The notes: generated by a model from the letters alone, not told the origin. A stretch of DNA of 64,000 bases from Cauispirillum nitrogeniifigens (GCF_049800675.1 NZ_JBLOOT010000002.1:1-64000); one strand, 5' to 3'; shown: positions 1 to 8,057, counted from the stretch's first letter. Translations and numbers: made by a program.

Positions 1-58
1 CCTCCTGCTCCTTCAGGATGCCGATGATCTGCTCTTCGCTGAACCTGCTGCGCTTCAT
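1..58 (-). CDS. IS3-family transposase OrfA, N-terminal fragment (partial at window edge)
   Basis: Only the first 19 codons are present, starting MKRSRFSEEQIIGILKEQE. This is the characteristic opening of IS3-family OrfA, the small helix-turn-helix protein that binds the inverted repeats and is normally fused to the DDE catalytic OrfB by programmed -1 frameshifting. The ATG at 58-56 lies about 70 bp inside the element tip, the usual distance. Nothing can be said about OrfB or activity because the gene leaves the window. Confidence 0.8.
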   Translation of the reverse strand, partial: MKRSRFSEEQIIGILKEQE

Positions 59-127
59 CTCTGTCCGTCCGTCCTTCCAATGGCCGGACTCTACTTCAGA
101 CTGGAGGAGGATTCCCATGGCAGGTCA
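1..127 (-). mobile_element. IS3-family insertion sequence, terminal part (left window edge cuts it)
   Basis: Read on the minus strand, the sequence begins with a terminal TGACCTGCC at 127-119, runs through a short leader and enters an orfA start codon at 58. TG at the tip, the short leader and the orfA N-terminus are typical of IS3-family elements; the subgroup cannot be decided from 127 bp. The element continues off the left edge, so transposase completeness is unknown. Its inner boundary falls exactly one base before the ATG at 128. A target-site duplication cannot be checked because the other end lies outside the window. Confidence 0.8.
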
Positions 128-715
128 ATGGAAACGTTTCTGTACCTTGGATTCACCAAGAACGATGTAATGTGTGCGGTTAATTACGCATACACTCGGA
201 GCGAGCTGATTAGGGTCGAGTTTTGCTTCATGGCTCTACATCAACATTTGAAGCGTTCCAAAAAAATTCGCACTCCAGAAGAGAAATTCTTTCTAGCAAA
301 TGACCTTGATTATCTCCTATCACCCGTTGAAGAGCATTACCTTCGGGAGGCGGCTCTGACAGTTTCTGATGAAGAGTGCACTATCATACAAGATTTATTA
401 GAGAATTCAGATGTATATCGAACGGCACGACATGCCGAAAACGCTAAAAAACTAGCGGAAGCCAAGGCAGGAGAGCACGCAGATCTCGTTGAAATGATTA
501 TCACTGATGGAGTTTTTGTTGATATAGATACCGAAGAGTGGCTCGACAAAGACGGAAATGTGCTTGTTTTTAGCCCAGAGCAAGACGCTGTAGTAAGGAA
601 CGTCCGGAGATGGAGCGACAAGCCCGGCGGCAGCTTCGAAGCTCTTCAATGCATTCTAGAGTGCAAAGAAGAACAGCGGAAGAGGAGAGCAGCCCAGAGA
701 CAACGCCTGCACTGA
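128..715 (+). CDS. Hypothetical protein of foreign base composition, abutting an IS end
   Basis: I do not recognise this protein. From the ATG at 128 it would have 195 residues, acidic and helix-rich in the middle, with no signal peptide or membrane segment and a basic glutamine/arginine-rich C-terminus. It is clearly AT-richer than the genome around it and uses A/T-ending codons freely, which points to recent transfer. The frame also stays open upstream to an ATG at 80, but those codons are IS sequence. The IS boundary is at 127/128, so the native promoter and ribosome site, and possibly the native N-terminus, have been removed. It may be a disrupted gene. Confidence 0.6.
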   Translation: METFLYLGFTKNDVMCAVNYAYTRSELIRVEFCFMALHQHLKRSKKIRTPEEKFFLANDLDYLLSPVEEHYLREAALTVSDEECTIIQDLLENSDVYRTARHAENAKKLAEAKAGEHADLVEMIITDGVFVDIDTEEWLDKDGNVLVFSPEQDAVVRNVRRWSDKPGGSFEALQCILECKEEQRKRRAAQRQRLH

Positions 716-830
716 CGTGCTGGCCGTTGCTCAAAACGTCCCGTAGCCGGGCGTACAGCACGATCAGGCGGTTCTCTGCTGCATGGGCAGCGGCAGTCGC
801 TTCCTGCGCGTGCACGCCCTGGAAAACGCG

Positions 831-1115
831 CTACAGCCTCCACGACCTGCGACCAGCCAGCACGTCGTCGCAGATGGCCTCGCACCGGTCCAGCACAGCG
901 TTCATGTCGCGGATCCAGCGCTCGACATCGGCGGGATCATCCCAATCGGGCCGCTTGATGTTGAGGTTGTTCGTGGACAGGTCGGGCATGCCATGACCGG
1001 GCAGGTACAGCGGCAGGTCACCCGGCCGCAGGATGGCGCGTCGGCTCATCGTGAATCGCGCGCGCAGCCAAGACCACGCGCGCTGTAGAGGGTTGCGTTT
1101 GGGGCAGCGCGTCAC
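831..1115 (-). CDS. Hypothetical protein, second gene of a small island operon
   Basis: Unrecognised 94-residue protein. It starts at GTG (1115) and this codon overlaps the TGA of the upstream gene as GTGA, a 4-nt overlap that suggests translational coupling and is the main reason for believing it. The N-terminal third is basic (several Arg/Lys), and the C-terminal half contains a Trp-Asp-Asp-Pro-Ala-Asp-Val-Glu segment likely to begin a helix. An internal ATG 22 codons in is an alternative start. Nothing in the sequence points to a function. It belongs to the integrase-linked island. Confidence 0.5.
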   Translation of the reverse strand: MTRCPKRNPLQRAWSWLRARFTMSRRAILRPGDLPLYLPGHGMPDLSTNNLNIKRPDWDDPADVERWIRDMNAVLDRCEAICDDVLAGRRSWRL

Positions 1116-1555
1116 GCCTTCTTGCCCGGCTTCTTGCGCTGTGCCAGCACGGTCTTCATAGCCGCGTCCAGTTCACCGGCCTCGACGGCTTCGATGACCG
1201 TCTGGATGGTGGGCACGAGGTTGTCCTTGGGGCCGACCTCGATGGCGTTCTGGTCCTTGCCCAGCAGCAGCGTCTTGTTCGCGTAGCGGACCTCCAGGAA
1301 CCACTTGCCGGACACGTCGTGCCAGTACCACGGCCGCAGGCGCTTCTCGCGCTCCACGGTGACGACCTGGCCGTCCTCGGTCTTCTGGCGCACCGACTGG
1401 ATAACCTTGAACGGCCGCGCCTCCATCAGCGCCTTCGCCATTTCGAGCTGCTGGGTCAGGTGTTCGAGCAAACGCGACCGCATGCGCTGCTCGGGGCTGG
1501 CGTCAGCGGTGGTGCGCGTGATGCTGGACAGCTTGAGCTTGGTCAGGGCGGGCAT
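1112..1555 (-). CDS. Conserved hypothetical island protein (possibly DUF6641-like)
   Basis: A 147-residue soluble protein beginning MPALTKLKLSSITR and ending in a lysine-rich tail. The N-terminal LTKLKL pattern followed by a basic helical region, a WYWHDVSGKWFLEVRYANK-type beta segment and a C-terminal EAVEAGELDAAM helix resemble small DUF6641-type proteins that I associate with integrated elements; that assignment is from memory of the pattern and is tentative. An AGGAGA ribosome site precedes the ATG. It overlaps the next gene by 4 nt (GTGA), so the two form an operon. The function is unknown. Confidence 0.65.
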   Translation of the reverse strand: MPALTKLKLSSITRTTADASPEQRMRSRLLEHLTQQLEMAKALMEARPFKVIQSVRQKTEDGQVVTVEREKRLRPWYWHDVSGKWFLEVRYANKTLLLGKDQNAIEVGPKDNLVPTIQTVIEAVEAGELDAAMKTVLAQRKKPGKKA

Positions 1556-1657
1556 CGTCGTTCTCCTTGTGTTCTGTTCGCTAACTGTAGCGACCGATTT
1601 TCGGAAGAACGACGGATTTTTTCTTCTATTTCAGATGGTTAATGCGCATGCGCAGCC

Positions 1658-1696
1658 CTACGCGTCCTCCGTCAGCCATACCCTGGTGAACTCGAA
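1658..1696 (-). pseudogene. Fossil C-terminus of a second tyrosine integrase
   Basis: On the minus strand this reads FEFTRVWLTEDA followed by TAG. The complete integrase 620 bp away ends AEFANVWLTEEA followed by TAG, and about three quarters of the bases match over 37 nt including the stop codon. Upstream of this stretch the frame no longer resembles an integrase. I read it as the remaining tip of an older or duplicated integrase gene. A short homologous patch created during excision or recombination is the alternative. Confidence 0.5.
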
Positions 1697-1776
1697 GACA
1701 GGGCAGTGGCCGCTATTCAGCCAATTGAGCAACATGGTGAGTTGCCGATGGCACTGCGGGCGAGGGCGCGTTCACG

Positions 1777-2157
1777 TTAATGCTCTGCCTTCAGTTTCGC
1801 GCAAACGGGTGGGGTGAAGCCCGAGGCATTTAGGAACTTTGCGAGACAGGCGTAAGCGCTGCCGTGCGGCTGTGCGGCCGCAAATTCTTTAATGTTGTCG
1901 CCGCTTAGATCTGATGCGATGTCCTGCGGACAGGCAATCCAAAGAACGTTATCCAGAACATCATTATCGACCGTGAATATAATTGGCGTGCTCGGCACGA
2001 GGATATTCACCTTCTTTGCACCAAACAATCCATGCCGGGTTAGGCCATCGGTGACGTCCCATTGGTACGTTCGATAGTGCCATATGTCTGCCAGGTGTAG
2101 ACGGATTCTATGGCGCTCGCTTTTCGGCGCTGATCGCGAACTGATCAACAGTGACAT
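1777..2157 (-). CDS. Hypothetical island protein
   Basis: Unrecognised 126-residue protein, AT-richer than the surrounding chromosome. A GAGGGAGC ribosome site lies about 10 nt before the ATG at 2157, supporting the start. The predicted protein has a central stretch with alternating hydrophobic residues (VNILVPSTPIIFTV) that looks like beta strands and a Cys-Pro in the middle, with no signal peptide or transmembrane helix. It stands alone between the fossil integrase end and the intact integrase and shares their orientation. No function can be inferred beyond island cargo. Confidence 0.55.
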   Translation of the reverse strand: MSLLISSRSAPKSERHRIRLHLADIWHYRTYQWDVTDGLTRHGLFGAKKVNILVPSTPIIFTVDNDVLDNVLWIACPQDIASDLSGDNIKEFAAAQPHGSAYACLAKFLNASGFTPPVCAKLKAEH

Positions 2158-2315
2158 AGATGCATGCTCCCTCTTCGGACGACCTGCTAGGCAAACTTAA
2201 TCCGTTCGACGCTCTGTTCGTCAAGGAAAGACAAATTGTGCTTATGCCAAGTCGGCAGTAGGTTCAGGCAATGATTATGTCGATGCAGCCGCTCGGTTGC
2301 GCTTGCTCAACGCAG

Positions 2316-3677
2316 CTACGCTTCCTCCGTTAGCCAGACATTGGCAAACTCGGCGGCGCGGCTCTTGGTGTTGTCGTGGCCGTAGTGGCGGTGGATCATG
2401 TCCGGGCTTGTGCCCATGTTCAGCGCCACCAGGCGCGCGTCCATGCCTGCGTTGAGCTTGAGCGTGGCCCAGGTGTGGCGCAGCGAGTACGGCGTGAAGG
2501 CGTCGCCGTTGTCGTCCGTCTTCATCTTGAGATTACGCAGCATGGTCTTGAACTGTTGGTGGAAGCGCAGTATCGGCTTGCCTGTCTGTTGGTCGCAGAA
2601 CACATAGTCGTCCGGCCCCTTAAAGCGCGTGCCGAACAGCGCATTGCCACCTTTGTCGAAGATGTGCTCCGAGTCGTACATGCTGGGGAAGGTCTTGTAG
2701 ACGGCCAGAAACTTCCCATAGATCTCGTCATCCACGTGGACCGTGCGCGCGCCCGTCTTGGTGTCCTTGGGGATGGTCACGAACAGGTGCGTCTTGCCGT
2801 TCTGGTCCTCGTGCTGCTCGAAATGCTTCCACTTCAGCGACTGGTGTTCCTTGCCCGGTCGGATGCCCGTGCCCAGCATGAAGGCCAGCCATGCCTTGAA
2901 CACCAGCCGTTCGCTCTCAAGGCGCATGACAGTTTCCATGTCGACATCATCGGATAGCCTGTAGAAACCGCCAGCATCGTACTCCAGCAGCTTCGCGGCC
3001 TGTTCCTTGGTGAAGGCTGGACGGCGGTTGGTGCGCTTGCTGTTGGCCGCCTGCTTAGGCTTGGCGATGGTGGGCATGCGCTCGACCGGCAAGAACTCCT
3101 GCTCGACGGCGAACTTGAAGATCTGCCGCAGAACGGTGTCCTCGGCATCGCCTTTGCCACGGGCAACCCGCTCGGTGGGCCGCTGGTACTGGATGCCGTC
3201 CTTGCGCTGGATCGTCTCCGTCTCGACCTGTGAACCTGGACCCGTGACCCAGTAGGCTTCCCGCCACGCTTCGTAGGCGGCCAGCGTCCGTGGGGTGATC
3301 TCGGTGATCTTGGTCTTGTTGAAGTAGGGGATGTGGTAACGGCGAACGATGCCCTGGTAGGCATCGGCTTTGGCCTTGGTCGCAATTCCCTTCTCGACCT
3401 GCACGCGCAGCATCTTGAGCCATTCCTCAGCCACGAAGGCGAAGGTCTTGCCGTGGGGATCGTGACCGCGTTCCTTGTCCACTTCCGCGATGACGATTCG
3501 CTTGCGCGCGACTCGCAGTGCTTCCGATTCGTCGTCAGTGCCGGTGCTGAACGGATTGAGCGGGGAACCGTCAGGCAGCCTACAGCGCGCATACCACTTG
3601 CTGCTGTTGGGCACCTTGTACAGGGCAATCGCCCCGTCGTCGAAGTAGCGGTAATCCTGCTTGGCCTTGCGCCCCAT
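2316..3677 (-). CDS. Tyrosine recombinase / integrase of a tRNA-Thr-linked genomic island
   Basis: This 453-residue site-specific recombinase has the usual two parts: an N-terminal arm and core-binding region (to about residue 200) and a C-terminal catalytic domain. Recognisable catalytic elements are the first arginine in GTGIRPGKEH, the SLRHTWAT box (with Tyr where many members have the first His) and the nucleophile Tyr432 in HRHYGH. The gene is transcribed away from the tRNA-Thr gene whose 3' end begins about 140 bp upstream, the classic arrangement for an element integrated at a tRNA 3' end. The length is normal and the frame is intact, so it may be active. The element's distal end lies left of the window. 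Confidence 0.93.
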   Translation of the reverse strand: MGRKAKQDYRYFDDGAIALYKVPNSSKWYARCRLPDGSPLNPFSTGTDDESEALRVARKRIVIAEVDKERGHDPHGKTFAFVAEEWLKMLRVQVEKGIATKAKADAYQGIVRRYHIPYFNKTKITEITPRTLAAYEAWREAYWVTGPGSQVETETIQRKDGIQYQRPTERVARGKGDAEDTVLRQIFKFAVEQEFLPVERMPTIAKPKQAANSKRTNRRPAFTKEQAAKLLEYDAGGFYRLSDDVDMETVMRLESERLVFKAWLAFMLGTGIRPGKEHQSLKWKHFEQHEDQNGKTHLFVTIPKDTKTGARTVHVDDEIYGKFLAVYKTFPSMYDSEHIFDKGGNALFGTRFKGPDDYVFCDQQTGKPILRFHQQFKTMLRNLKMKTDDNGDAFTPYSLRHTWATLKLNAGMDARLVALNMGTSPDMIHRHYGHDNTKSRAAEFANVWLTEEA

Positions 3678-3815
3678 CCCTGCCCTCGTTCCCCGGATCG
3701 CCCGCTGCTGTGGGAGCCCGCGGTGCGAAAACTACGAATTGGGTACGAATTGCAAAATAGGGCTGTCAGCCTGTCAAGGCGGCTGGCCTAATCGCTTGAT
3801 TTCATTGGGAGAAAA

Positions 3816-3891
3816 TGGTGCCGCAGAAGGGACTTGAACCCCCGACCCACGCATTACGAATGCGTTGCTCTACCAGCTGAGCTACTGCGGC
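3816..3891 (-). tRNA. tRNA-Thr (anticodon CGT)
   Basis: The minus strand folds as a 76-nt cloverleaf with encoded CCA (3818-3816). The acceptor stem is GCCGCAG paired with CTGCGGC, the D arm reads AGCTCAGCTGGTAGAGC, the anticodon loop TTCGTAA presents CGT, and the T arm contains GGTTCAAGTCC. It decodes ACG threonine codons. Its 3' half is the probable attachment site of the island to its left; the gene itself has been left intact or reconstituted. Confidence 0.96.
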
Positions 3892-3939
3892 ACCGTGACG
3901 GCCGGCGGCGGGTTCCGGCGGGCCGTTTTGGAGGCGCGC

Positions 3940-3968
3940 ACTTTATCCCCGCGCGCGGGGTTTGGCAA
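3940..3968 (-). promoter_or_regulatory. Probable promoter of tRNA-Thr
   Basis: On the minus strand a TTGCCA -35 box (3968-3963) is followed after 17 nt by TAAAGT (3945-3940), about 50 bp before the mature tRNA 5' end. The spacer contains a perfect CCCCGCGCGCGGGG palindrome. The distance and orientation fit a stable RNA promoter; the assignment is by consensus only. Confidence 0.5.
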
Positions 3969-3983
3969 GCGCGGCCGTGGCGG

Positions 3984-4023
3984 AAAAACGCGACGGGCGG
4001 ACCGCAGAAGCGATCCGCCCGTC
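3984..4023 (-). terminator. Rho-independent terminator of the porin gene
   Basis: On the minus strand a perfect 10-bp stem (GACGGGCGGA with its complement, loop about 12 nt) is followed by GCGTTTTT. It lies about 35 bp beyond the porin stop codon and separates that gene from the tRNA. Confidence 0.8.
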
Positions 4024-4057
4024 CAACGTGCCGGGCAGCCCTGGGCGGGCCGTCCGC

Positions 4058-4783
4058 TTAGAACGAGTAGGTGACGAACGCCACGCCGCGGGCATCGCAG
4101 GCATCGCCGCCGCACTGGCGCTTGCTCAGGTCGGTGTCGCGGTAGGACAGGCCGACGGTGAAGGCGTCGATGTCGACGGAGGCGGTGGTCGACCAGTTCA
4201 GATAGTCGATCGCAGCCCCTTCCAGCCACTGGTGGCCGACGGCGGCGGCCAGGGTCACCGGCAGGCCGATGTCGAAGCCGTAGGAGGCCGAGCCTTCCAG
4301 GTAGTGGGCTTCGTCCACGCCGCCGAAGAAGTCCGGCGAGTAGGCATACAGGGCGCCGACGTCCAGGCCGTCGACGATGGTGTAGCCGGCCTTCAGGGTG
4401 CCTTCGACGAAGTCGTAGTCGAGATTGCTGTCGGCGCCCGGGTAGGCATAGTAGATGAAGCCGATGTCGTAGCTGAAAGCACCGACCGACTGGCCCCAGC
4501 CGCCGTAGACGTCGATCTCGGCCGACGCGCCGTCAATGGGCGAAGCCTCGTTGAAGTCGACGTTGGAGCCCCAGACGCCGAAGTGGAAGCCGGAGTCGTG
4601 GGACCAGTCGATGCCGCCCTGAATGGCCGCCGCTTCGTCGGTCTGGCTGATGCCACGGAAGGTGTAGTCGGACACGAAGCCGACGTTGGCGCTGAACTCG
4701 CCCGGCAGGACCGAGGAGTCCTGAGCGAAGGCAACGGTCGGCAGGGCCAGGGCCGCCAGCGAGACAAGAGCGATCTTCTTCAT
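4058..4783 (-). CDS. TorF-family putative outer-membrane porin
   Basis: The start at 4783 is chosen because it opens with a classical signal peptide, MKKIALVSLAALALPTVAFA, cleaved before QDSS; the frame runs 27 codons further upstream but those residues are not signal-like. The mature protein of about 220 residues begins with FSANVGFVSDYTFRGISQTD, a motif of the TIGR02001/Gcw_chp (TorF) outer-membrane family, followed by alternating aromatic/hydrophobic strands such as YDIGFIYYAYPG, and ends in a terminal phenylalanine typical of beta-barrels. The substrate is unknown. It is a single-gene unit with its own terminator. The motif CGGDACDARG near the end could form a disulfide. Confidence 0.85.
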   Translation of the reverse strand: MKKIALVSLAALALPTVAFAQDSSVLPGEFSANVGFVSDYTFRGISQTDEAAAIQGGIDWSHDSGFHFGVWGSNVDFNEASPIDGASAEIDVYGGWGQSVGAFSYDIGFIYYAYPGADSNLDYDFVEGTLKAGYTIVDGLDVGALYAYSPDFFGGVDEAHYLEGSASYGFDIGLPVTLAAAVGHQWLEGAAIDYLNWSTTASVDIDAFTVGLSYRDTDLSKRQCGGDACDARGVAFVTYSF

Positions 4784-5000
4784 GGGGGTTCGCCTCAAAA
4801 ATGGACACATAAGGGGTACTGCACGCCGTTTGGCGGCCATCCATCGGAGGTAAGCATGCGCCATGCCAGATGAAGGCGATCCGGCAACCCCTTGAAATGT
4901 GGCGGTTCGGAGGCGTGGGAGACCAAAGCCCGACGGGCGGATTGCCCGTTATTTGGGCATGCTGCACCGCAATGAGGCGAGCTTTGCCCAACACCTGCCC
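4784..5000. other. Intergenic region between purH terminator and porin start
   Basis: No gene seen. It must hold the porin promoter on the minus strand. An imperfect hairpin at about 4922-4957 (CCAAA...TTTGG outside, ACGGGC...GCCCGT inside) is the only structured piece and could be an operator or attenuator; I cannot decide which. Confidence 0.4.
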
Positions 5001-5039
5001 AAAAAAGCAAAACCGGCGCCCCCTGGGGAGGCGCCGGTT
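5001..5039 (-). terminator. Rho-independent terminator of purH
   Basis: On the minus strand a 10-bp GC-rich stem (AACCGGCGCC with its complement, loop about 9 nt) is followed by TTGCTTTTTT. It sits about 25 bp after the purH stop codon. Confidence 0.85.
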
Positions 5040-5063
5040 CAGCGTGCGGGCCGTGTCCGCCGG

Positions 5064-6641
5064 TCAGTGGCGGAAGTGGCGCATGCCGGTCATGACCATA
5101 GCCAGGCCGGCCTCGTCGGCGGCCTTGATCACCTCGTCGTCGCGCATGGAGCCGCCGGGCTGGATGACGGCCGTGGCGCCGGCCTCGGCGGCGGCCAGCA
5201 GGCCATCGGCGAAGGGGAAGAAGGCGTCGGAGGCGACCACGCTGCCCTTGGCCCAGCTTTCGCTGTCACCGGCGGTCTTGGCCGCCTGCTCGGCGCGGAA
5301 GGCGGCGATGCGCGAGGAGTTGACGCGGCTCATCTGGCCGGCGCCGACGCCCACGGTCATGCCGTTGCGGACATAGACGATGGCGTTGGACTTGACGTGC
5401 TTGCCCACCGTGAAGGCGAACAGCATGTCCTTCATCTCCTGCTCGGTCGGCTGGCGCTTGGTGACGACCTTGAGGTCGCCGGCGGTCAGGGCGTTGTCGC
5501 GGCCCTGGACCAGCAGGCCGCCGGCCAGGGACTTGACCAGCAGGCCGCCGGCCGCCGGGTCGGGCAGGGCGCCGGTCGTCAGCACGCGCAGGTTCTTCTT
5601 GCCTTCCAGCACCTTGCGGGCGTCGGCGTCGAGGTCGGGGGCGATGATCACCTCAAGGAAGATCTTGGCCAGTTCCTCGGCGGTGGCGCCGTCCAGGGTG
5701 CGGTTGAAGGCGACGATGCCGCCAAAGGCGCTTTCGGTGTCGCAGCTATAGGCCCGCAGGTAGGCGTCCTTCAGCGAGGAGCCCAGGGCCACGCCGCAGG
5801 GGTTGGCGTGCTTGACGATGACGCAGGCGGTGTCCTGGAACTCGGCGACCAGCTCGAAGGCGGCGTCGGTGTCGTTCAGGTTGTTGTAGGACAGTTCCTT
5901 GCCCTGGAGCTGCACCGCCGTGGCGACGCCCGGCCGGGCCTCCGCATTGGCATAGAAGGCGGCGGCCTGGTGCGGGTTCTCGCCGTAGCGCATTTCCTGG
6001 CGCAGTTCGCCGGCCAGCACCAGGCGCTTGGGGAAGGTCTGCCCCAGCACGCCGGCGAACCACTGGCTGATGGCGGCGTCATAGGCGCCGGTGCGGGCAT
6101 AGGCGGTGGCCGCCAGGCGCTTGCGCAGATCCAGGGTGGTGGCGCCGCCGTTGGCCTTCATCTCGTCCATGACCACGGCGTAGTCGGCGGCGTCGACCAC
6201 CACCGTCACGGCGGCGTGGTTCTTGGACGCCGCGCGGATCATCGCCGGGCCGCCGATGTCGATGTTCTCGATGCAGGTGTCGTAGTCGGCGCCCTTGGCG
6301 ACGGTTTCCTCGAAGGGATAGAGGTTGACCACCAGCAGGTCGATGGGCGCGATGTCGTGCGCGGCCATGGCCGCCTCGTGCTCGGCGTTGCCGCGGATGC
6401 CCAGCAGGCCGCCATGCACCTTGGGATGCAGGGTCTTGACCCGGCCGTCGAGCATCTCGGGGAAGCCGGTGTGGTCGGCGACTTCCTTGACCGGGATGCC
6501 GGCGTCGCCCATGGCCTTGGCCGAGCCGCCGGTGGACAGGATCTCGACGCCCTGATCGGCGAGGAAACGGGCGAAGTCGATCAGGCCCGACTTGTCGGAC
6601 ACGGAGATCAGGGCACGGCGGATGGGCCGGGTGGAGGACAT
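5064..6641 (-). CDS. purH: Bifunctional AICAR formyltransferase / IMP cyclohydrolase
   Basis: PurH catalyses the last two steps of de novo IMP synthesis in the cytoplasm: formylation of AICAR with 10-formyl-tetrahydrofolate, then ring closure. The 525-residue length is normal. The N-terminal cyclohydrolase part carries SDKSGL, STGG, GRVKTLHPKVHGG (about residues 66-78) and the NIDIGGPAMIRAA block. The C-terminal transformylase part carries KHANPCGVA with the catalytic Lys-His pair, and ESAFGGIVAFNR. It is followed by its own terminator and is not in an obvious operon. About 120 bp upstream of the start carry no gene and presumably the promoter. Confidence 0.97.
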   Translation of the reverse strand: MSSTRPIRRALISVSDKSGLIDFARFLADQGVEILSTGGSAKAMGDAGIPVKEVADHTGFPEMLDGRVKTLHPKVHGGLLGIRGNAEHEAAMAAHDIAPIDLLVVNLYPFEETVAKGADYDTCIENIDIGGPAMIRAASKNHAAVTVVVDAADYAVVMDEMKANGGATTLDLRKRLAATAYARTGAYDAAISQWFAGVLGQTFPKRLVLAGELRQEMRYGENPHQAAAFYANAEARPGVATAVQLQGKELSYNNLNDTDAAFELVAEFQDTACVIVKHANPCGVALGSSLKDAYLRAYSCDTESAFGGIVAFNRTLDGATAEELAKIFLEVIIAPDLDADARKVLEGKKNLRVLTTGALPDPAAGGLLVKSLAGGLLVQGRDNALTAGDLKVVTKRQPTEQEMKDMLFAFTVGKHVKSNAIVYVRNGMTVGVGAGQMSRVNSSRIAAFRAEQAAKTAGDSESWAKGSVVASDAFFPFADGLLAAAEAGATAVIQPGGSMRDDEVIKAADEAGLAMVMTGMRHFRH

Positions 6642-6760
6642 GGCGCGGACGCTCCTTTTCCTCGGGTCTGGGGGGCTATGGACGGATGCGCGGCGTCATA
6701 GCATGGCCTTTGTGCGCGCGCCGCAAGAAAATGGCCGCCGCCCCCGCATTTCCAGAGCCC

Positions 6761-7924
6761 CTACCGCCGTTCGTACAGTTCCTCGACGTAGCCCTGTTCC
6801 ATCCAGTAGCGGAAGCGATGCAGGCGCCTGAATCCGCCTGCCGCCTCGACCAGGGCCGGCACCAGATTCTGAGCCAGCCCGCCGTGGACCTTCTGGGCTT
6901 CCTGGTTGACCGACAGGAAGCGGGGGGCAAGGCGGCGGAACTGGCGGATGTAGCCGGCCGCCGTTTCCCGCCCCATCTCGGGCAGGGAGTCGCAGTTGAT
7001 CACGATGTCGAAGGAGTCATCGGGCAGGTCGGCGATGGCATCGGGCGGCAGCAGCCGCACCGGCGCCTCGGCCTCGCCCAGGGCCGATACCTCCGCCGCC
7101 CCCAGCACGCCGCCCAGGTAGGCCATCTGAATGGCCCCGACAAAGGGCAGGTCGATGATGGTGAAGCGCCCGATCCCGGCCCTGCGCGCGCACAGGGCGG
7201 CCATGCCGAAACCGCCGCCGACCTCCAGCACCCGCGCCTCCGGCCCCAGCCCGAGCTGGGTCAGGCGGTGGGCGATGTAGGCGTGCCGCAGGACATCGGG
7301 AGCGGTGGCGACGCCGCCCAGGCGGCAGACGTAGGGGGCGCCGGCCGCCGGCATGTCCAGCGGGAAGCCCAGCGCCTCCTGGACCTCGGCCAGCAGGCGG
7401 CCGGGGTCCTGGTTCAGCAGGGCGACGTAGGCGATCAGCCCGTGCTGGGCGAAGGACGGGATCGGCCGCGCGCCCGTCGCCTCGGCCAGGCTGTGCAGGC
7501 AGTCCAGGGTGCGCAGCCCGACGAAGCCGCGACTGTAGGGGTTGAGGGCCTCGTCGGCGAACATGCGGTTGCCATGCGACATGCCATCAAGCAGGCAGCC
7601 GCCAAACAGGTCGACGAACTGCCCGCGCAGGTCGGCGAGGTCCGACGCCTCCAGGGCGGCGGCCAGGCGGGCGCGGGCGGCGGCGTGTTCGTCCCACATG
7701 GACGGCGTGGCCGAAGTGTTCAGCGGCCGGGCCTTGCGGTAGGCCGCGGCAATCCGTTCCAGCAGGGCGTCGTCGGGCGGCGGCCCGCCGTGCAGGCGCT
7801 CAAGCGCCGGAGCCTCGACACCGATCAGCGGATGGACGAAGGCCGGATGGGTGATGCGGGGGGCGTAGGCAAACCGCCGCAGCTTGGCGCCGATCTTGGC
7901 CGCCTTCCGTTTGATGTATCCCAT
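6761..7924 (-). CDS. Putative sugar O-methyltransferase
   Basis: A 387-residue class I SAM-dependent methyltransferase of the putative sugar O-methyltransferase type (TIGR04371-like by pattern). The SAM-binding glycine loop is LEVGGGFGMAALCARR, followed by FTIIDLPFVGAIQMAYLG and the acidic strand end FDIVINCDSLPEMG. The N-terminal 140 residues are helical and family-specific. I place the start at 7924 (MGYIKRKAAK) because the longer open frame runs into the divergent UXS gene. It stands first in the polysaccharide locus and probably methylates a sugar of the exported glycan; the acceptor is unknown. Confidence 0.75.
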   Translation of the reverse strand: MGYIKRKAAKIGAKLRRFAYAPRITHPAFVHPLIGVEAPALERLHGGPPPDDALLERIAAAYRKARPLNTSATPSMWDEHAAARARLAAALEASDLADLRGQFVDLFGGCLLDGMSHGNRMFADEALNPYSRGFVGLRTLDCLHSLAEATGARPIPSFAQHGLIAYVALLNQDPGRLLAEVQEALGFPLDMPAAGAPYVCRLGGVATAPDVLRHAYIAHRLTQLGLGPEARVLEVGGGFGMAALCARRAGIGRFTIIDLPFVGAIQMAYLGGVLGAAEVSALGEAEAPVRLLPPDAIADLPDDSFDIVINCDSLPEMGRETAAGYIRQFRRLAPRFLSVNQEAQKVHGGLAQNLVPALVEAAGGFRRLHRFRYWMEQGYVEELYERR

Positions 7925-8057
7925 GGCCCACCCCCTGTACCCCAGCCTGGGGCTGCTGTAGCACGGGCCGCACGCCGCGCGCCACACCCTGTTGCCGCCC
8001 CCGGCGCGGGCCGATACACTCCGCGCCCGCGCAAAAGGCGTGGTTTCAGGCGGTGGG

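Noticed and set aside
570..815. A GTG-initiated 81-residue minus-strand frame that might be a truncated island gene
   Set aside because: Its first 30 codons look plausible, but the rest is antisense to the AT-rich gene and there is no ribosome site, so I could not support it as a feature.
1643..1654. TGCGCATGCGCA palindrome
   Set aside because: A 12-bp palindrome in GC-rich DNA is not rare, and no promoter or gene arrangement makes it an operator.
4899..6701. A 600-residue open frame antisense to purH
   Set aside because: It is a glycine/alanine/histidine-rich shadow of the purH codons caused by high GC. purH on the minus strand has all family motifs.
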